Shown piece by piece: positions 25,001-40,000 of a DNA stretch of 64,000 nt. The translations under genes and the position numbers were made by a program. Source of the DNA: Calliopum simillimum (taxonomy: Eukaryota; Arthropoda; Insecta; Diptera; Lauxaniidae); the NCBI GenBank assembly GCA_951812925.1, contig OX638371.1, positions 45,172,101 through 45,236,100 of the forward strand. Reading direction: 5' to 3'. Under the pieces are notes generated by a model. It was given only the letters and a program-made list of their open reading frames with translations, searched no databases and was not told the origin of the DNA. The stretch's first letter is position 1. Each line of letters opens with the position of its first letter.

Positions 25001-28000
25001 CATCATATCTCATGGTTGAACTCTTCGTGGTCAACCAAAAGATATGCCTAAAACTATGCCATATTATTGATGCCACAATAATATAACTTGAAACATTTAA
25101 AAGATGCCTCAACTGAGCATCGCATGTGGTTTTAACCCACAACATTCCTCCCCCCTCGGAAAAAGAAATGATTATGGTTGAAGAACAACCATGATCTTTT
25201 CTGAGGGCTCGACCTTGAGTTTTAATAATAACTTTACTTTGAAACATTTTACCAAAATAAACCAATCTCAAATAAAATCGTACAAATCCATAGGCAATAA
25301 CTACAATAAAATAATTTATCAAAACGTACACAAAAATGTTAAATGATAAAATACAAAATAATGAATTACATTCTCCTGCCTAACTGGGACATGGGCCACT
25401 CTTTTGTTCAACGAGATCCACTGCAACACCGCTCTTCAGATATTTTTCCCTGGCTATCACTGTTCTGCTTGTTGGCAAGCCACGTTTGGTGGAAGGTATC
25501 GGCGTAAAAATATACAGCAACAATTCGAGGACCAAAACTGCATCCAAGGCTCAGTAGTGAAAACAAATGCGTTCATTTCCTCGGCAACCGCTTCTGTGCT
25601 TCAATAAACGTTGATGACATAATTTCAATCTTGCAATGGCAGCATGTGAACTTCGATTCGACTGTTATCATTAGTATTCAGTGGTCAGCATGGACTCAGA
25701 TGTTCAACACAGATCTGGCTGTAGTTAAATGTTTTTCTTCTAGGAGAGCGGCAAAGAACTTTGGCTCCCCTCCCCTCCAACAGCTGGGTTGTCGCCTCAT
25801 TTATGATAGGCAACCCTAGTCACAATGCTTGTGAAAAAAATATATGTATGAATGTTTTGTTTAATGTTTCTGTGTTATTTTTGTGAGTGTCAAATGTGCC
25901 CCTTGCAATGTTAAATGTGCCCCGTACCTGGGGCACATTTGACAAAATGACTTTTTTTGAAAAAATTTAAAAAAGGACTCTTAATGCCTCAGTCGCCAAA
26001 ACTTACTCCATCAATTTTTAGCCATTCAACCAATAAACTTAGCTACTGGTGTCATCGTTAATGCACATATATGGGCAGGACGTCGCTCATCTCGTTCACT
26101 AAAGCCTTTATAAAAGCACCTTAACTTCTACCCTCGTCCGGGTTAACCGTCGCCAATACACCCCTGCCAAACGGAACCAATCCCAAGCGATAGCCGGAAA
26201 ACCAACTCCAACTGCTACCACCAACATCTCCAAAGCCCACGACCATATACAACTAGTTTCCTAAAATTATAGTTTCAAAAGTTATCAATACTAAAAATAG
26301 TTCAACTCCTAATTCCAAAACATTACTTTAACATAGTAAACGAAATCACAAGCAATGGTGAAAAACCAAATTTAAATTTTAACAAATTACATTGCATCAA
26401 TTATTCTTTTGCCATTATATCAAATATATACTTATAAAAAAAAACCCAAGGCCCAAACTTAGCCCTCTAAAAAAAATTTTGCAAACTTAATAGGGTAAGC
26501 TGGGGTACATTTGACGCCGGGGCACATTTGACTTTGCCATTTTCGGTGTGAACACGCCTTTCGAACCAAAAACCTGAAATGCAGAAACATAACTAATTAG
26601 AGTGGAAGCAACGTAATGAACTTTGGTAGTTCTCTTTCAACTTCTCCCGCGGTAATACGCTTTTTTAACTTTTTGTGTATTTTTTTGTAATTTTCGACAT
26701 CTTGTTCGTAAGGGTCTTGCAAATAAAGTTGTATTGTTTTTTAGAAGTAAATATGAAAATTTGGTAGCACTAACCTTTACAATTAATAGAATAAAAGTGT
26801 TTTTTATCAAGGTCAAATAGTTTAAATTTTAAAATATTTTTAATTCTTCAAGAGATATTGGGGCACATTTGACGTTCGTCCAGACATATGTGTTTATGTG
26901 TTTTAGAAAATTTTCTTAGGTTATCTTTTAAAGATATGGTATACCATTATAAAATGAAAACGAACAGACGCGATGGCGATGAAAAAAAGTTAAATTCGCT
27001 ATTTCTAATATCGGAAACCAGAGAGAAACTCCGACTTCCGACACAGAATCCATTTCATTTGATTTAACATAATTTGTTACCTTTGTTTTATCTACAACTA
27101 GCTGGCCTGGTTGCGACTTCGTTCGCCCGTTCCCGATGCCATTTACGTATGAAGTCCCATCCATCTCCATCATCCCTCTCTTCCAATCACCAAGGTTTTT
27201 AAAGATCCATGTATTAACTTTTGTTATCATAGCTCCCATAGGTACAGAGATATAGCGTTATATATATTTTTTGTACGAAGGGTGCAACTCCCCCTTCTCA
27301 CCCCCCCCCCCCCCCGCCCAAGTTTTTCAAAGTAAATGGTAGATAGAATATTCATGTATGTACCAAGTTTTATAACGATATCTGCGATATGTGAAGAAAT
27401 ATAGCATTTTGTGTATTTTTGAAAAGCGGATGCAATTCTCCTACACCCAATATCCCCCATGATTTGCATGGTGAATGGTAGATATGTACATTATGCATAA
27501 GTTCATAAACTTTCACAATCATAGCTTGTATAACTGTAGAGTTACAGCAATTTTTGTATTTTTTTCGTATGGGGGGTGCAACCCCCGTTCCCCTCAGTGG
27601 CATCCCACCCCCTTAAGAACCTTCTACAGACCATAGCAAACAATTTAAAAAAAAATTATGTAAATCGGCCTTGTAGTTTCCGCGTTCATAAGCTACATAC
27701 GGACACCATTTCATTTTTATATATATAGATTCAAGATTTTTGAATAGGTGCTTTCCAGGACCTCTACCACTTATTTTAATTTGAAAATCTGGATGGATGA
27801 ATTCCCGAAGTAAACATATTGACATCAAAGTTCATCATGTATGCGAAGTTTTTAATAATTATCAAATTGACTGGAAGTATTCCCCATCATCATGTGAAAG
27901 CGCTGCAGATATCTTGACGATGGTGTTACCCAAAATCCAGGCCAAAGAAATTTCCATCAAACTGGCTCTTACCTAACATTTTATGTTCATGTTCTCATTA

Positions 28001-31000
28001 GGGGTGTTGTTGGAAATTGTACTTTATACTTATATATTGTCCATGGGAAATTTGGCGAAAAATCCAAAAACCCATTTTTTATGTGGGAGATATTGTAGAA
28101 GTAATTAGCTATACTTGATACAAGATCAGTTATTTGAGAAGAGTTTCACCATTAAATTGGGTTTTTATAAAACCGGAAGTGGAAGATATTTGCCTGACTG
28201 TAAAGAGTGTAATTGAGTTTAAATTACCAACTCCAACAAATCCAGCCTCAACTTCACGTTCACGCACTAAATACGTATATGAAATCGACTTCTCACACTA
28301 ATATATAAAATAAGTCTTCGTTAGTACATACATAGGTACTTACAATTTGTATTTATGTGAAAAAAATATATGTATGAATGTTTTGTTTAATGTTTCTGTG
28401 TTATTTTTGTGAGTGTCAAATGTGCCCCTTGCAATGTTAAATGTGCCCCGTACCTGGGGCACATTTGACAAAATGACTTTTTTTGAAAAAATTTAAAAAA
28501 GGACTCTTAATGCAGTTTTTTTGAAATTTTTTTTTTTTCTTGGTTTTCATCTTAAATAATCAATGTTTCAGAAACAGTAAAGTGTATTAAGATCGTGTAA
28601 TAATTTTCAAAGATACAGGTCTTTGAAAATTTAGTGTCAAATGTGCCCCAGTCTCCCCTATATGTATATGCATTACCACATGCATACAAATATATTTTTG
28701 TTAACGGCATTGCACTCCGTATACTAAAATCATTAATTTCATCAACTATATAACAAATTTTAAAATATTCTAACGTCACAAAACATAAAAAAAAATTTTG
28801 CAAAATCATGCATATATTTACATGTAACTTGGCATTTAGTTACGTCTAAACATATACATGTACTAACGGTTTTGCAACCCGTTTTTAACACCAACACGTG
28901 TTCCCCGATATCTAACATTGTATCTAAAAACATGCATAAAACCTTGAAAAATATTAAGTTTCATCAAACATAATCCATATCACTTCGCACATCGCAGCGA
29001 AAAATCCCCAGAAAATGTGTCACTTAATTCTAAATGACAAAAATTCGATTATTTATTTCCAACGCTTTCCAATTTTCTCCATGGGTCACCAAAAATCTAT
29101 AAAAACAAAACATAATTATTATCCAAAACAAAATTCATGAAAACACCTGCTGGCTTACTTAATTGTTACCAAAACAAACATAAAAAAAAACAAACCCAAT
29201 TTCAAAATAAAAACAAAGACCCACTAACGAAAATACCAAAACAAACTTTGTTTACAAAATTCAATAATTTTTGCTGTTAATAACAACAAAAACAATTACT
29301 TAATTTCTTTTGAACTTCCAAAATAATAAATTTAATGCAACGTATGCAAAAACTGCTGAAATTACAAAACATTCGCTGCATTCTTTTACTGTTTACATTT
29401 AAAAATAAAGTAAGTCACGGAAATAGGTTTATTTCGTCACGATAGCTATGCGCTTATTACGCTTTGATATTAACACCATTCTACCTAAAACTCCAATTAA
29501 CTATTTACCCAACGGGAATTAACATAACACCATGACGAAAGAACTTGAAACCAAAAACTAACATAAAAAATTAATCTTGATTGCTTAAATTTTCCTGCGA
29601 TAATATGCACCCATATTAACATTTATTTCTAATTGTTATCTCCCAAGCTTAAATTAACTAAAATTTTGCTATTCATAATAACTCTAAACCATTAGAACTC
29701 TTTTAAATTTTCTACCCAATCTATCACAGAAGTTACTTCACAAAATTTAACCTAAACTTTTTTTTACAATAACAAGCATACAAGTTATTTTATTGAAATC
29801 ATTTTAATATAACAGCTTAATAATTGTTTACTGAAACTTGCTTTATACCATAATTCCACTGCTTTAAAATTTTCATTCCATACGCTACACTATCACGTAA
29901 CTTAAAACTTTTTGCAATTCATACATTAACGCAAAAATTTAACAACTTACATGTTATAAATTTTCTTAAACCATATTGCATTTATATTTGCTGTTATTTG
30001 ATATTACACATAATTAATTGATTTCATCTATAACCTACGATTACTTAGAAATGTCACACCTAAATAACTTTAGCAAATTATTATGAATTTTCTTCTTTTT
30101 ACCTTTAATGATGACGGTGGTCGTCACAGGCCCTGCAATATCCGATACTTCAAAAGGCCCAATCCATATAGGTGAAAACTTATTTTTCCTACCCTGATTC
30201 TTCATTAAAACCTTATCACCTTTTTTAAAAACAACCGAATTTACCGAACTGTCGTATTGCTTCTTTGACTGCTCTTTAGCCTTTTCAAGATTTTCCATAA
30301 CAATCTCATGAGCCCTTTGTATTTGGTATCTTAATACCTTGCGCTTTAAATTTGTTGGCATACTAAATTCAAAACCATAAAGCGTTCCAAATGGCGTCGT
30401 TTTTGTAGATGTATGAACAGTATTGTTATGAACATGCATCGCCGCTGTCAACCATTGATCCCAGTTAGTACCATCCTCCTTTGAAAAATTTCTCAAATAT
30501 TCTGCTAATGACTCCTTTCCAAAGACCCATTGGCCTGTGGGTGGTATGGAGTAATATGTAATTTCTTTATACCTAAAACTTTACACGTATCCGAAAATAA
30601 TTTTGATATAAAATTTGTCCCATTGTCAGTCACCAATATCTTAGGGATATTGTACCTGGCAATGATCTCATCATAAAAATATTTCGAAACTGTGCTAGCT
30701 TCTGCATCCGGAATCGCCACACACCATATATTTTGAAAAATCATCCTGAAACGTTAAAATATACTTATACCCTAAAGTAGTCTCAGGCAAAGGACCTACC
30801 ATGTCCATATAAACCTTATCAAAAGGACGTTTGGGCGTATCCGTAAGGACCATTGGCATTTTTGTCAACTTACTACTCTTATTAACCTGACATTTTGAAC
30901 AATTCGCAACATATGCTTTCACATCCTTTTGCATCCCAGGCCACTTGTACTGCTTTCTAATCCTCATAAGTGTTCGTATGCCACCCTGATGACCACCTAA

Positions 31001-34000
31001 CAGAGAATCGTGAAAAGCCTTTAGTACCGTTTTTATCTCCCCTGGGTCACTCAAAACCACCACATCGTCCTTATGGTCACCAAAAACAACATCCTTGTCC
31101 ACCTCACCTCGTTGATCACTACCTTTTTCGGCTTTCTCATCAACGGCCCTTGCCTTAGATCTCGTCTGTACCACAGATACTCGCGTCGCTGGCTGGGGTA
31201 TCCTGCTTAAAGCATCAGCATTCAAATTCTTCTTTCCTGGCTTATAAATTATCTCAAAATCATATTCCGACATTTTGTGCCTAAATCTTGCCAAACGCGA
31301 GGTTTGATCTTTCAAATTCGCTATACCACGCAAAGGCTGATGATCCGTATAAATTTTAAAATGTCTGCCCAATAAATAAGCCCTGAAATTTTTCACTGCC
31401 CAAACTATTGCAAGGAACTCCCTCTCAATAGTTGAATATCTTTTCTCTGTTTCACTTAATGCCCTGCTCGCAAAAGCAATTGGATTGTCCTTACCTACCA
31501 CTCCTTGCGATAACACCGCACCCAGTGCTTCATTGCTGGCATCCGTCGTCAACAAAAATTCCTTAGAAAAATCTGGATAAACTAGTACAGGAGGAGACAT
31601 TATCGCATCCTTTAGTTTTTCAAAGGACTCCTGACACTTAGCTGACCACTCAAATTTCACATCCTTCCTAAGCAACTTATTTATAGGAATTACTAATTTC
31701 GCAGTATCCTTAACAAACTTTCGATGATAATTAACAAGACCCAAAAACGCCTGTACACCCTTCTTATTTTTAGGCGCTGGAATATTTTTGACACATTCCA
31801 CCTTCTGTGGATCAGGCAATGCACCAAGTTCCGAACATTTATGCCCCAGGTAAACTACCTCACGACGCAAAAAATTGCATTTTTCCGTATTTAATTTCAA
31901 ATTATGCTTCCTAAGTACATCAAATACTCTACGAAGCTTGTCCTCATGCTCCTGCAAATTTTTCCCATAAACCACTATGACTTAAATTTTTTGAAACGGA
32001 CACACTAAAAACTAACTTGCTAAACTGAACCTTTTTTTGGTGGGTTTTTGAAGGGTTTTTGATCTAAATTATTGCCTTATACTTTTTTTAAAAAAATTTT
32101 AATTTTTTAAAAAGTTATAAGCATGTGAATTTTTATGTAAGTCTTTTTTCAAATTGCAATTTCTCAGAAAACATTGAGCGAAAATTAATGAAACTTTTGT
32201 AGTAGGACTAGAAATAATTCAGAATTTAAATGGAATAAACTTTTCATAAAAATTTTTAAAATTTCTTATAAATAATGCACTTTTTAATAAACAAATAGAT
32301 ATTTAAGCTATACCTATAGCAAAATAAAAACAAAATTTTTATACAGAAATGTGCTCTGAAATCTGCACAACATTTCTGTGAAAAAAAATTGGAGGTACGC
32401 ATCATTAATAAAAAGTTACGTGTACTTAAATGACTCTACATAGGTGCTTTGCCTATGCGATTCACACATTTACGCTCGCTGCGCGTTCTTACGTGCATTC
32501 TCAATTTCTGCATAAATTATGATTTGTTGTTTTGAAACGGCATGCAGCGGTGAAATGCGAAAATCACATAGGCAAGGCACCTATGTAGAGTCATTTAAGT
32601 ACACGTAACTTTTTATTAATGATGCGTACCTCCAATTTTTTTTCACAGAAATGTTGTGCAGATTTCAGAGCACATTTCTGTATAAAAATTTTGTTTTTAT
32701 TTTGCTATAGGTATAGCTTAAATATCTATTTGTTTATTAAAAAGTGCATTATTTATAAGAAATTTTAAAAATTTTTATGAAAAGTTTATTCCATTTAAAT
32801 TCTGAATTATTTCTAGCCCTACTACAAAAGTTTCATTAATTTTCGCTCAATGTTTTCTGAGAAATTGCAATTTGAAAAAAGACGTACATAAAAATTCACA
32901 TGCTTATAACTTTTTAAAAAATTAAAATTTTTTTAAAAAAAGTATAAAGCAATAATTTACATCAAAAACCCTTCAAAAACCCACCAAAAAAAGTTTCAGT
33001 TTAGCAAGTTAGTTTTTAGTGTGACCGTTTCAAAAAATTTAAGTCTATATCATCTAAATACACAAAACACTCCAAACCCTGAAGTCCTGTAAGTATGTGA
33101 TTCATTATCCTTTGAAATGTAGCAGGTGCTACTGTTAATCCAAATGGCGTCCTATTAAATTCGAAATGTCCTAAACCCGTACTAAAAGCAGTTTTCTCTT
33201 TATCCTTTTCATCAACTAAAACCTGATGATAACCACTCGCAAGATCCAATGTAGAAAAATATCTACTATGTTCCAATTGATCTAAAATTTCGTCTATCCG
33301 AGGGATTGGAAAAACTTGTTTAATCGTAGCTTCGTTTAGTTTCCTGAAATCTATTACTAATCTCCATTTTTTTAACCCATCTGTACCACTCTTTTTTGGA
33401 ACCAATAACAACGGTGAATTCCATGGTGACGTACTAGGTGAAATTATCCCCTGATCTAGCAACCCTTGAACCTGTTTATTAATTTCCGCCCTATGAGAAT
33501 GCGGTAATTTATATTGCTTCTGATTTATTGGCGGATGTCCTGCTATCGTTGTAATTTCATGACTTAAAACTGGAGTATATGACAACGCATCTCCCTCCAT
33601 TAAAAATATATCATGATATGCCGCACAAACCCCGTCTATTGAAGATTTTTCTTCCTCATTTAAATTAGGATCCAATCTAATGGTTTGAAACAATTTTCCT
33701 AACCTTTCCTTGACATCCTTTTCAACTACTATATTTATGCCATCATTTGATGCATATACCGAGAAAATTTTGGTGAATAATTTTTATCCATCACAAACGC
33801 CTTCTCTGAAGAATTCAAAACAGGGACGTACACTATCCCATCCTTTACCTTTGATAAGGTTCCTCCCAAGTAAACCCCACTTGAAAGCTCCTGCCTATGT
33901 ATTACGACCTCATTGTCATTTGTTTCTATATGTAACGGTACTATTTTTACCGTACGAGCATCAACCGTTATACCCGTATTAAATAAAATTTTATTAATTT

Positions 34001-37000
34001 CATCCATCGATTTCAACTTGAACTACCATTAAAAAATTTTAAATTTTTGCTCATTGCATTTATTACAGAACGATTCCATAAATTATCTCTACCTAATATT
34101 CCATCAGCAGGCACACCATGACCTAGTGGTACCACTTATAATGATAAACTTAGATCTGGCTGCTCCTCATGATGAATAGTGATAGAACCCAACGTGGTGA
34201 CATGTCCACCGAATGTCCCACTTAAATCCTTACTATCATTCGTGTCCATCCTTACTGAATGTGACACCGAATCCTTTTTAACCAACCTCGTATCGGCCCC
34301 AGAATCTACAAGCAAAATGAGTTTTCCATTTTTGGCCTCCTTGCAAGGAACCTCAATGAACACATCATTTTGTGTCTAACCGCGCCCTACTACGAAATTT
34401 TTATTACCAAAGCTCACAGCATACCTATCAACCTCCTCCGATTGACTTCGCGGCGTCACTGCCCGACTATTTTTGGTGCAAAGGTCCACAGCGCATCTAC
34501 CAACCTCCTCCGATTGGCTTTGCGACGCCACCGCCCGACTTATAGCTTTATTTCCACCTAAAGGCAACTCCATTGGTTGGCCTAAGGTTACTATTGGAAT
34601 GCAGCGGTTTTTATCCTTACCGTGCTCTATTATTAATGACCCAACCGTATTATCCTTAGATTGGTCTATCGCCTTTTCCTTGGCCTTATTTTCTGTTTTT
34701 CCTTCAATATACTTTTCTATTTTGTTTAGTTCAAGTTGACTCACAATTTCTCTCTTATAAGCATCACTGTGCTTACCTTTTAAAATTTTTCTCACACTAT
34801 CATCCCTTACAACATTTTTATTTACGGGGAACGTATCAACAACAGTAACCTGCGTCTGATCTACAGCCCCTACACTTCTCCTATGACTTTCTACGTCATT
34901 CGGTTTCTCTTGGAATGTTACAACAACAGAATCCTGCGTATGATCTACCATTCCTTCTACTGGGACCGCATCCACTACAAAATTTTGCGTAAGACTACCT
35001 GCCCCCTTTCTATTATTTTTTATTTTGCTATTACTTTTGGGACCCCCAACCATTAGTTCTGGCTGGGCCCGCCTTGGTTTCCCGAATCAAATTTTTTCTT
35101 CGCAAAGCAATCCTCCATGACATGTCCTAGCCTATAACACCAGTGACACTCGACTTGATTTTGACTATTTCCAGACCTTTCAAAACGTTTTCCATCCTTG
35201 ACATTCTGTCCCCCAGCACTCCTGTCATTACGGCCTGAGTTCCATGCACGTCCTTCGTTAAGCCGAGAGCCCGAACACCTATCACTAGCCTCGTGCCCAT
35301 ATTTTGCACACTTTTTGCAATATGGCGTGTTTTTCCTTTTGAAACAATCGTCCCTAGTATGTCCACTTTTGTTACAAAATGAGCAATTTATACCCGCCTT
35401 CCTGCTTGACATTTCCGGATTCGTCCTTAAAAATGGATTTCTAACAACCTGAGAACTTTCCTTAGCTATCGACCAATCACGTATATTATTTATACTGCTA
35501 TCAATTTCTTCTATTCCCCCTAAGGCCTCCTCAGCTGTAATAACCTCATTCAGCAATTCCTGCACGCTAGAAACCTTGCTATTTACTGCCAATAATCTCA
35601 AGGAAGGATTTCTTATTCCACGCTTAAAAGCTATCATTACTGAGTCTCTCAATTCTTTTCCAAAAATACCTTCATCTCTTGTCCCATATTTAGTCTTAAC
35701 ATAATCTAAGGCTGCTGCTTGTAATAATTCTAAACGCCCTGCAAAAGTCCTAAGGTCTTCCCCTGCGCTTTGCCTTGCATTTTTTATTTCCCCTTGCACC
35801 TGATCCCACGTCTTTTTCTTTATATATGTGTTCTTCAGCAAATCATATAGCTCATCTATTGAATCAAACTTTCGTGCCCTGATCAACTCATAAGCACTGT
35901 TATGAAAGTGAAGCCTTACTCTCGAAATTAGTTCTGTTTCCATATTAGGCCTCGCGATCTCACAACACTCTATAAACCTATATACATCCGCCTCCCTAGA
36001 AGGGGAATCTATTCCTGAAAAGAATGGCACAGTGCTGTGCACATATTTTGCAACTGCCTCAAACCCTGTCTTCGGGATATGGTACACCGGATTCACGGCA
36101 ACATCCTCTTGGGAAACCCCCATTCCTAACCGAAAACCTGCGAATTTTTCCTCTATTACTTTCTTATGTTCCTTACATAACCTATTCAATTCCTCAAACA
36201 TTTTTTCCTTAAAATACTGGCTTTCCCTCTGACTATCCTTGTGAGGCGCCAGCTCCCCATCGGTATCTATGATTTTTTTCCACAAATCGTCTAAGTCATC
36301 TAATTCCCTGTTATAATACCTTTCTGATCTTCTATTTACTGAATCTGACTCAAACCTTTCGATCTTCTTTGTTAAAGTGGAGTACCTTTCCTTCTGTTTT
36401 GCCTCTAATTTCTTAAAATCACCCATGTCTATGCTTTTTATAATACTATTGAATTCCTCAGGTACTTAACACTCGTGATTTAGACTCAAATCACAATCCT
36501 CTTCTACTTGATTCACTTCACCAAATCTACCCTGATCAAAAAATTCCTGCCTTAAGCTTCTCCTATTAGAAAAAACTGGGTTACCACTCAAAAGTTTTCT
36601 TCCTTCTATTGACTTACTGGGCGATAGCGTAAAATTTATATTAAACGCTCCTTCAGGATATTCCACAAAACTTCTAGTAGACACCCCTTCAGTTTTTAAC
36701 AATGACTAACCTACTATTTTCCTTTTCTAAATCGTCTATCTGGTCTGAATATACAAATGACTGTGCGAGATGCGTATCGTAACGGTCCTTCAAAGCTGAA
36801 AATTCGTTTTTCCAACCTTCACTTTTTTCTTCTAGATTAGCCTTCGCTTCATCTACTAAGCTGAAAATTCCCTCCAAAATTAAATCCGCGAGTTCTACTT
36901 TTGATAAATTGTTGTCACTTTCAAAACTTTCCCTATGTGCATTAAAATCTATTTCACTATCAAGAAAATCCCTCAAACGTTCCCACAATCTTTCTAAAAA

Positions 37001-40000
37001 ATTATCTAGTTCACCCGTTAATCTTCTGTGGGTGCTCTCTAGTTTTTCATAATTATCATTCATGCCCGTAAACACATAGTAAATTGCACCGATCGCTTAT
37101 TTACGAAATGCAACAGAAATTGAACTTAATTATGAAGAACTTGAACTTGATAACAAAAACAAAATTTTTGTACAATTCTCTTTTTACTTATTTATACTTA
37201 TTATGAACTTGACAATGAATTTTACCAACTTGAATTAAAATACGGTAACTAGCAAAAATTAAAATTTAAATCCACAGCTATTTTTTACTGCGCGCCTATT
37301 ACACTGCTATATTTAAAATTTTCCCCCTTTATATCTCTGTCTCAACAGGGGTTTTTTTTTCACTTTCTTAATTTTAATTTCACTCTACTCACCAATAAAA
37401 TTTTCTTTACGCGTCGTACTTTTTTCCCTCTGGAAGATCCCTCGATGAATCGTATGGTGTAGTCCAACAAATTCTTCCTTCTGATGAATCGTCTGGTTTT
37501 GCTCCAACTAATTCCGGGATCCTACCGGCTGCGCCAATGTTGTGTTCTTTGGTCTCCTGACCGTCAAATGTTCCTATTAAAGTTGCGAACTTACACTCAC
37601 TTTTCACTCCCGATTAAAATAAGACGCACAACTTCATTAGTTTAATTTACTAATCAAAAGACAATTTTATTCACTCTAAATAAAGCTTATATAGTTTACA
37701 AATCTTGTTCTCGTATAATAATCTTGAACATAATGATCTTTAGAATAGAATTCTGCTTATTTCACTAATTCATCTTGGAGGTTGGAATGCATCATATCTC
37801 ATGGTTGAACTCTTCGTGGTCAACCAAAAGATATGCCTAAAACTATGCCATATTATTGATGCCACAATAATATAACCTGAAACATTTAAAAGATGCCTCA
37901 ACTGAGCATCGCATGTGGTTTTAACCCACAAGATTGGTATAATTTAAATTTAAATACATCGAAAATTACTATTGTATTTAAGTTTCTGTTTAATTTATTA
38001 ATTTGTATACCCTACATCCTTCCGTTTGTAACGCAGAGAAAGAGGCGTGGCAGATATAGAAAAGTATATAGCCATGTCCATCTGTCTGTCTGGCTGGCTT
38101 GCTGGGTGGCTGGCTGTGTGTGGAAATACATTTTCTGGGAAAACAACTGAGCAATATAATTAAATGAAATTTGGTACACTGCCTCCGTCGCCAAAGTTAG
38201 CTCGTGAGATTGAAAATGAGCGAAATCGGTCAACGGACACGCCTACCACCTTTACAAAAAATATATTCAAAATGCAACTTCAGGAGTATTTTTCACGACA
38301 ATGCAACCGAAATACACATAAATACTGGGAATTCTAAGCGAACGCTCTAAAAAAACTGGGCGAAATGTTATAATGAAAGCATGTTTTTGAGATAATCGAA
38401 CAAAATTTTACTCAGAGAGCGTGGCAAGCAAAAGTTTCAAAATGCTATACAAAAAGAGTTTTTCAGATAATTCAATTAAATTTCACTGAAATACTAAGGA
38501 CTATAAATGTACGATCTGAGCTAAAACTAGACGAACTCAGACAAGAGGGTGTGGCTTCTTCCATATAAGCAAAAGCTTCCAAATACTGCAGTGTAGGGTA
38601 TTTAATGTTTGGCCAGGCCAAAGGTTACATACACCCTTACTAGTTTTATCTTAATTTTTTTTATTTTATATGGGATATGTATTTTTGCGATATTTCGCGG
38701 AGATGATCAGCTACGATTTCGGGGTTTGCATTTTTCAGACCACTAAACTAGCACAAGTAAAACCCCATTCACAAATTTTTTCCACATTTTCATCAAACCT
38801 ATCAACTGTTCAAGAGCAGCGTGTGCTAACCACTAAAAAGTCAAAATTTCATCCCGAAAACAAAAAATCGTTAAAATCAATAAGGATTTCATGCAGTCAA
38901 TATATTCCAAATTTCACCCACTGTAAAACTCTAATACTCTATTCTCACTTGCCTGGTTAACCAGCCTAAAATCAGAAAATCTTGATCACAGAACCACGTT
39001 CACACCTTTTACCTGGATGAGTCATCTATCATTTCAGTAACACTTTTTTGACATTTACCAAATCAAGACACTATTTTCAAATATATTTTTATATATTTCG
39101 TTACTTAATTTTTTTTTAAAACAATTGAGACGAATACATTTTTTATTTCAGCTTTAATTTGCATTTTATTAAAAATGTTTTATTTGTTTACATTTTGCAT
39201 TTGTCAAAAGAAAAGGAAAAGTATTTGGAGATGCCACCTGCCGATTTTTTGGGTTAAATGATCTAATCGTTTAAAAACTAGCTAATCTTTTCCATTCGAA
39301 TCGAAAAGGTTTTTATATGAAAAACTATTCTGGTTAGTGCTTAATCAGCATTCATCTGGTTAACCAGGCAAGTGAGAATAGGGTATTAAATTACGTTTTG
39401 GATAAAACTCGTTGTCACAAGATCATAACGAAATCATACAAGGATTGTTTTCCTAGAACGCATTAACCCGTTGTATTTTGTTTATTTGTTTTTTAGACCC
39501 CTTTTTCAAAAAAACTCGACTACAATGGGTTAAAGTATACTACCAAAAATATTCTACAACAATTTTCACTAGGAGTTGCCAAAGACAAAATAATCTTAAA
39601 CTTAATAAAAGCGCGTCAGAGATTTAATAAATATGCAATGTGATAAGTCCTTATTGATTTTAACTGTTTTTTAGGTTTTGGGATAAAATTTTGACATTTT
39701 TTTATGATTTAATGACCTCGTTGATTATAATTTTCAATGAATAAATGGGCTTTAGGTCAGTTTTTTAAATTTATTTAATTAATATCAATATTTCGAATTC
39801 CTCCGAAATGCATTATCAAGGACTAGTTATAAAAAACATCAATAAAACAAATTTTAAACAATCACTACTGATAACCAAAAACTCACAAAATATTTAAAAA
39901 TTAAAAAACTAAAGAACAAAACTTGGGCATCAAAGACTGCAACTAACAAAAACACAAGAAAACATTGAACACCACATAAACTACAACTAGTATGGGTGGT

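Larger units (their letters stand above)
24749..37930 (-). mobile_element. Ty3/gypsy LTR retrotransposon, recently inserted but coding-defective
   Basis: Two 393-bp LTRs (24749-25141 and 37538-37930) bracket gag, protease, reverse transcriptase, RNase H and integrase, all on the minus strand. The 5' LTR is at the right. The LTRs differ at only two positions I can see (near 24817 and 25088), implying a recent insertion. Yet gag and pol carry several frameshifts and stops, and the RT is interrupted by another element. The order PR-RT-RNaseH-IN defines Ty3/gypsy. Flanks show ATTGG on both sides but offset by two bases on the right, so the target duplication is uncertain. Confidence 0.92.

Noticed and set aside
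37407..37607. 66-codon minus-strand frame across the 5' LTR edge
   Set aside because: It spans the LTR, primer site and leader, which are non-coding in this element type.
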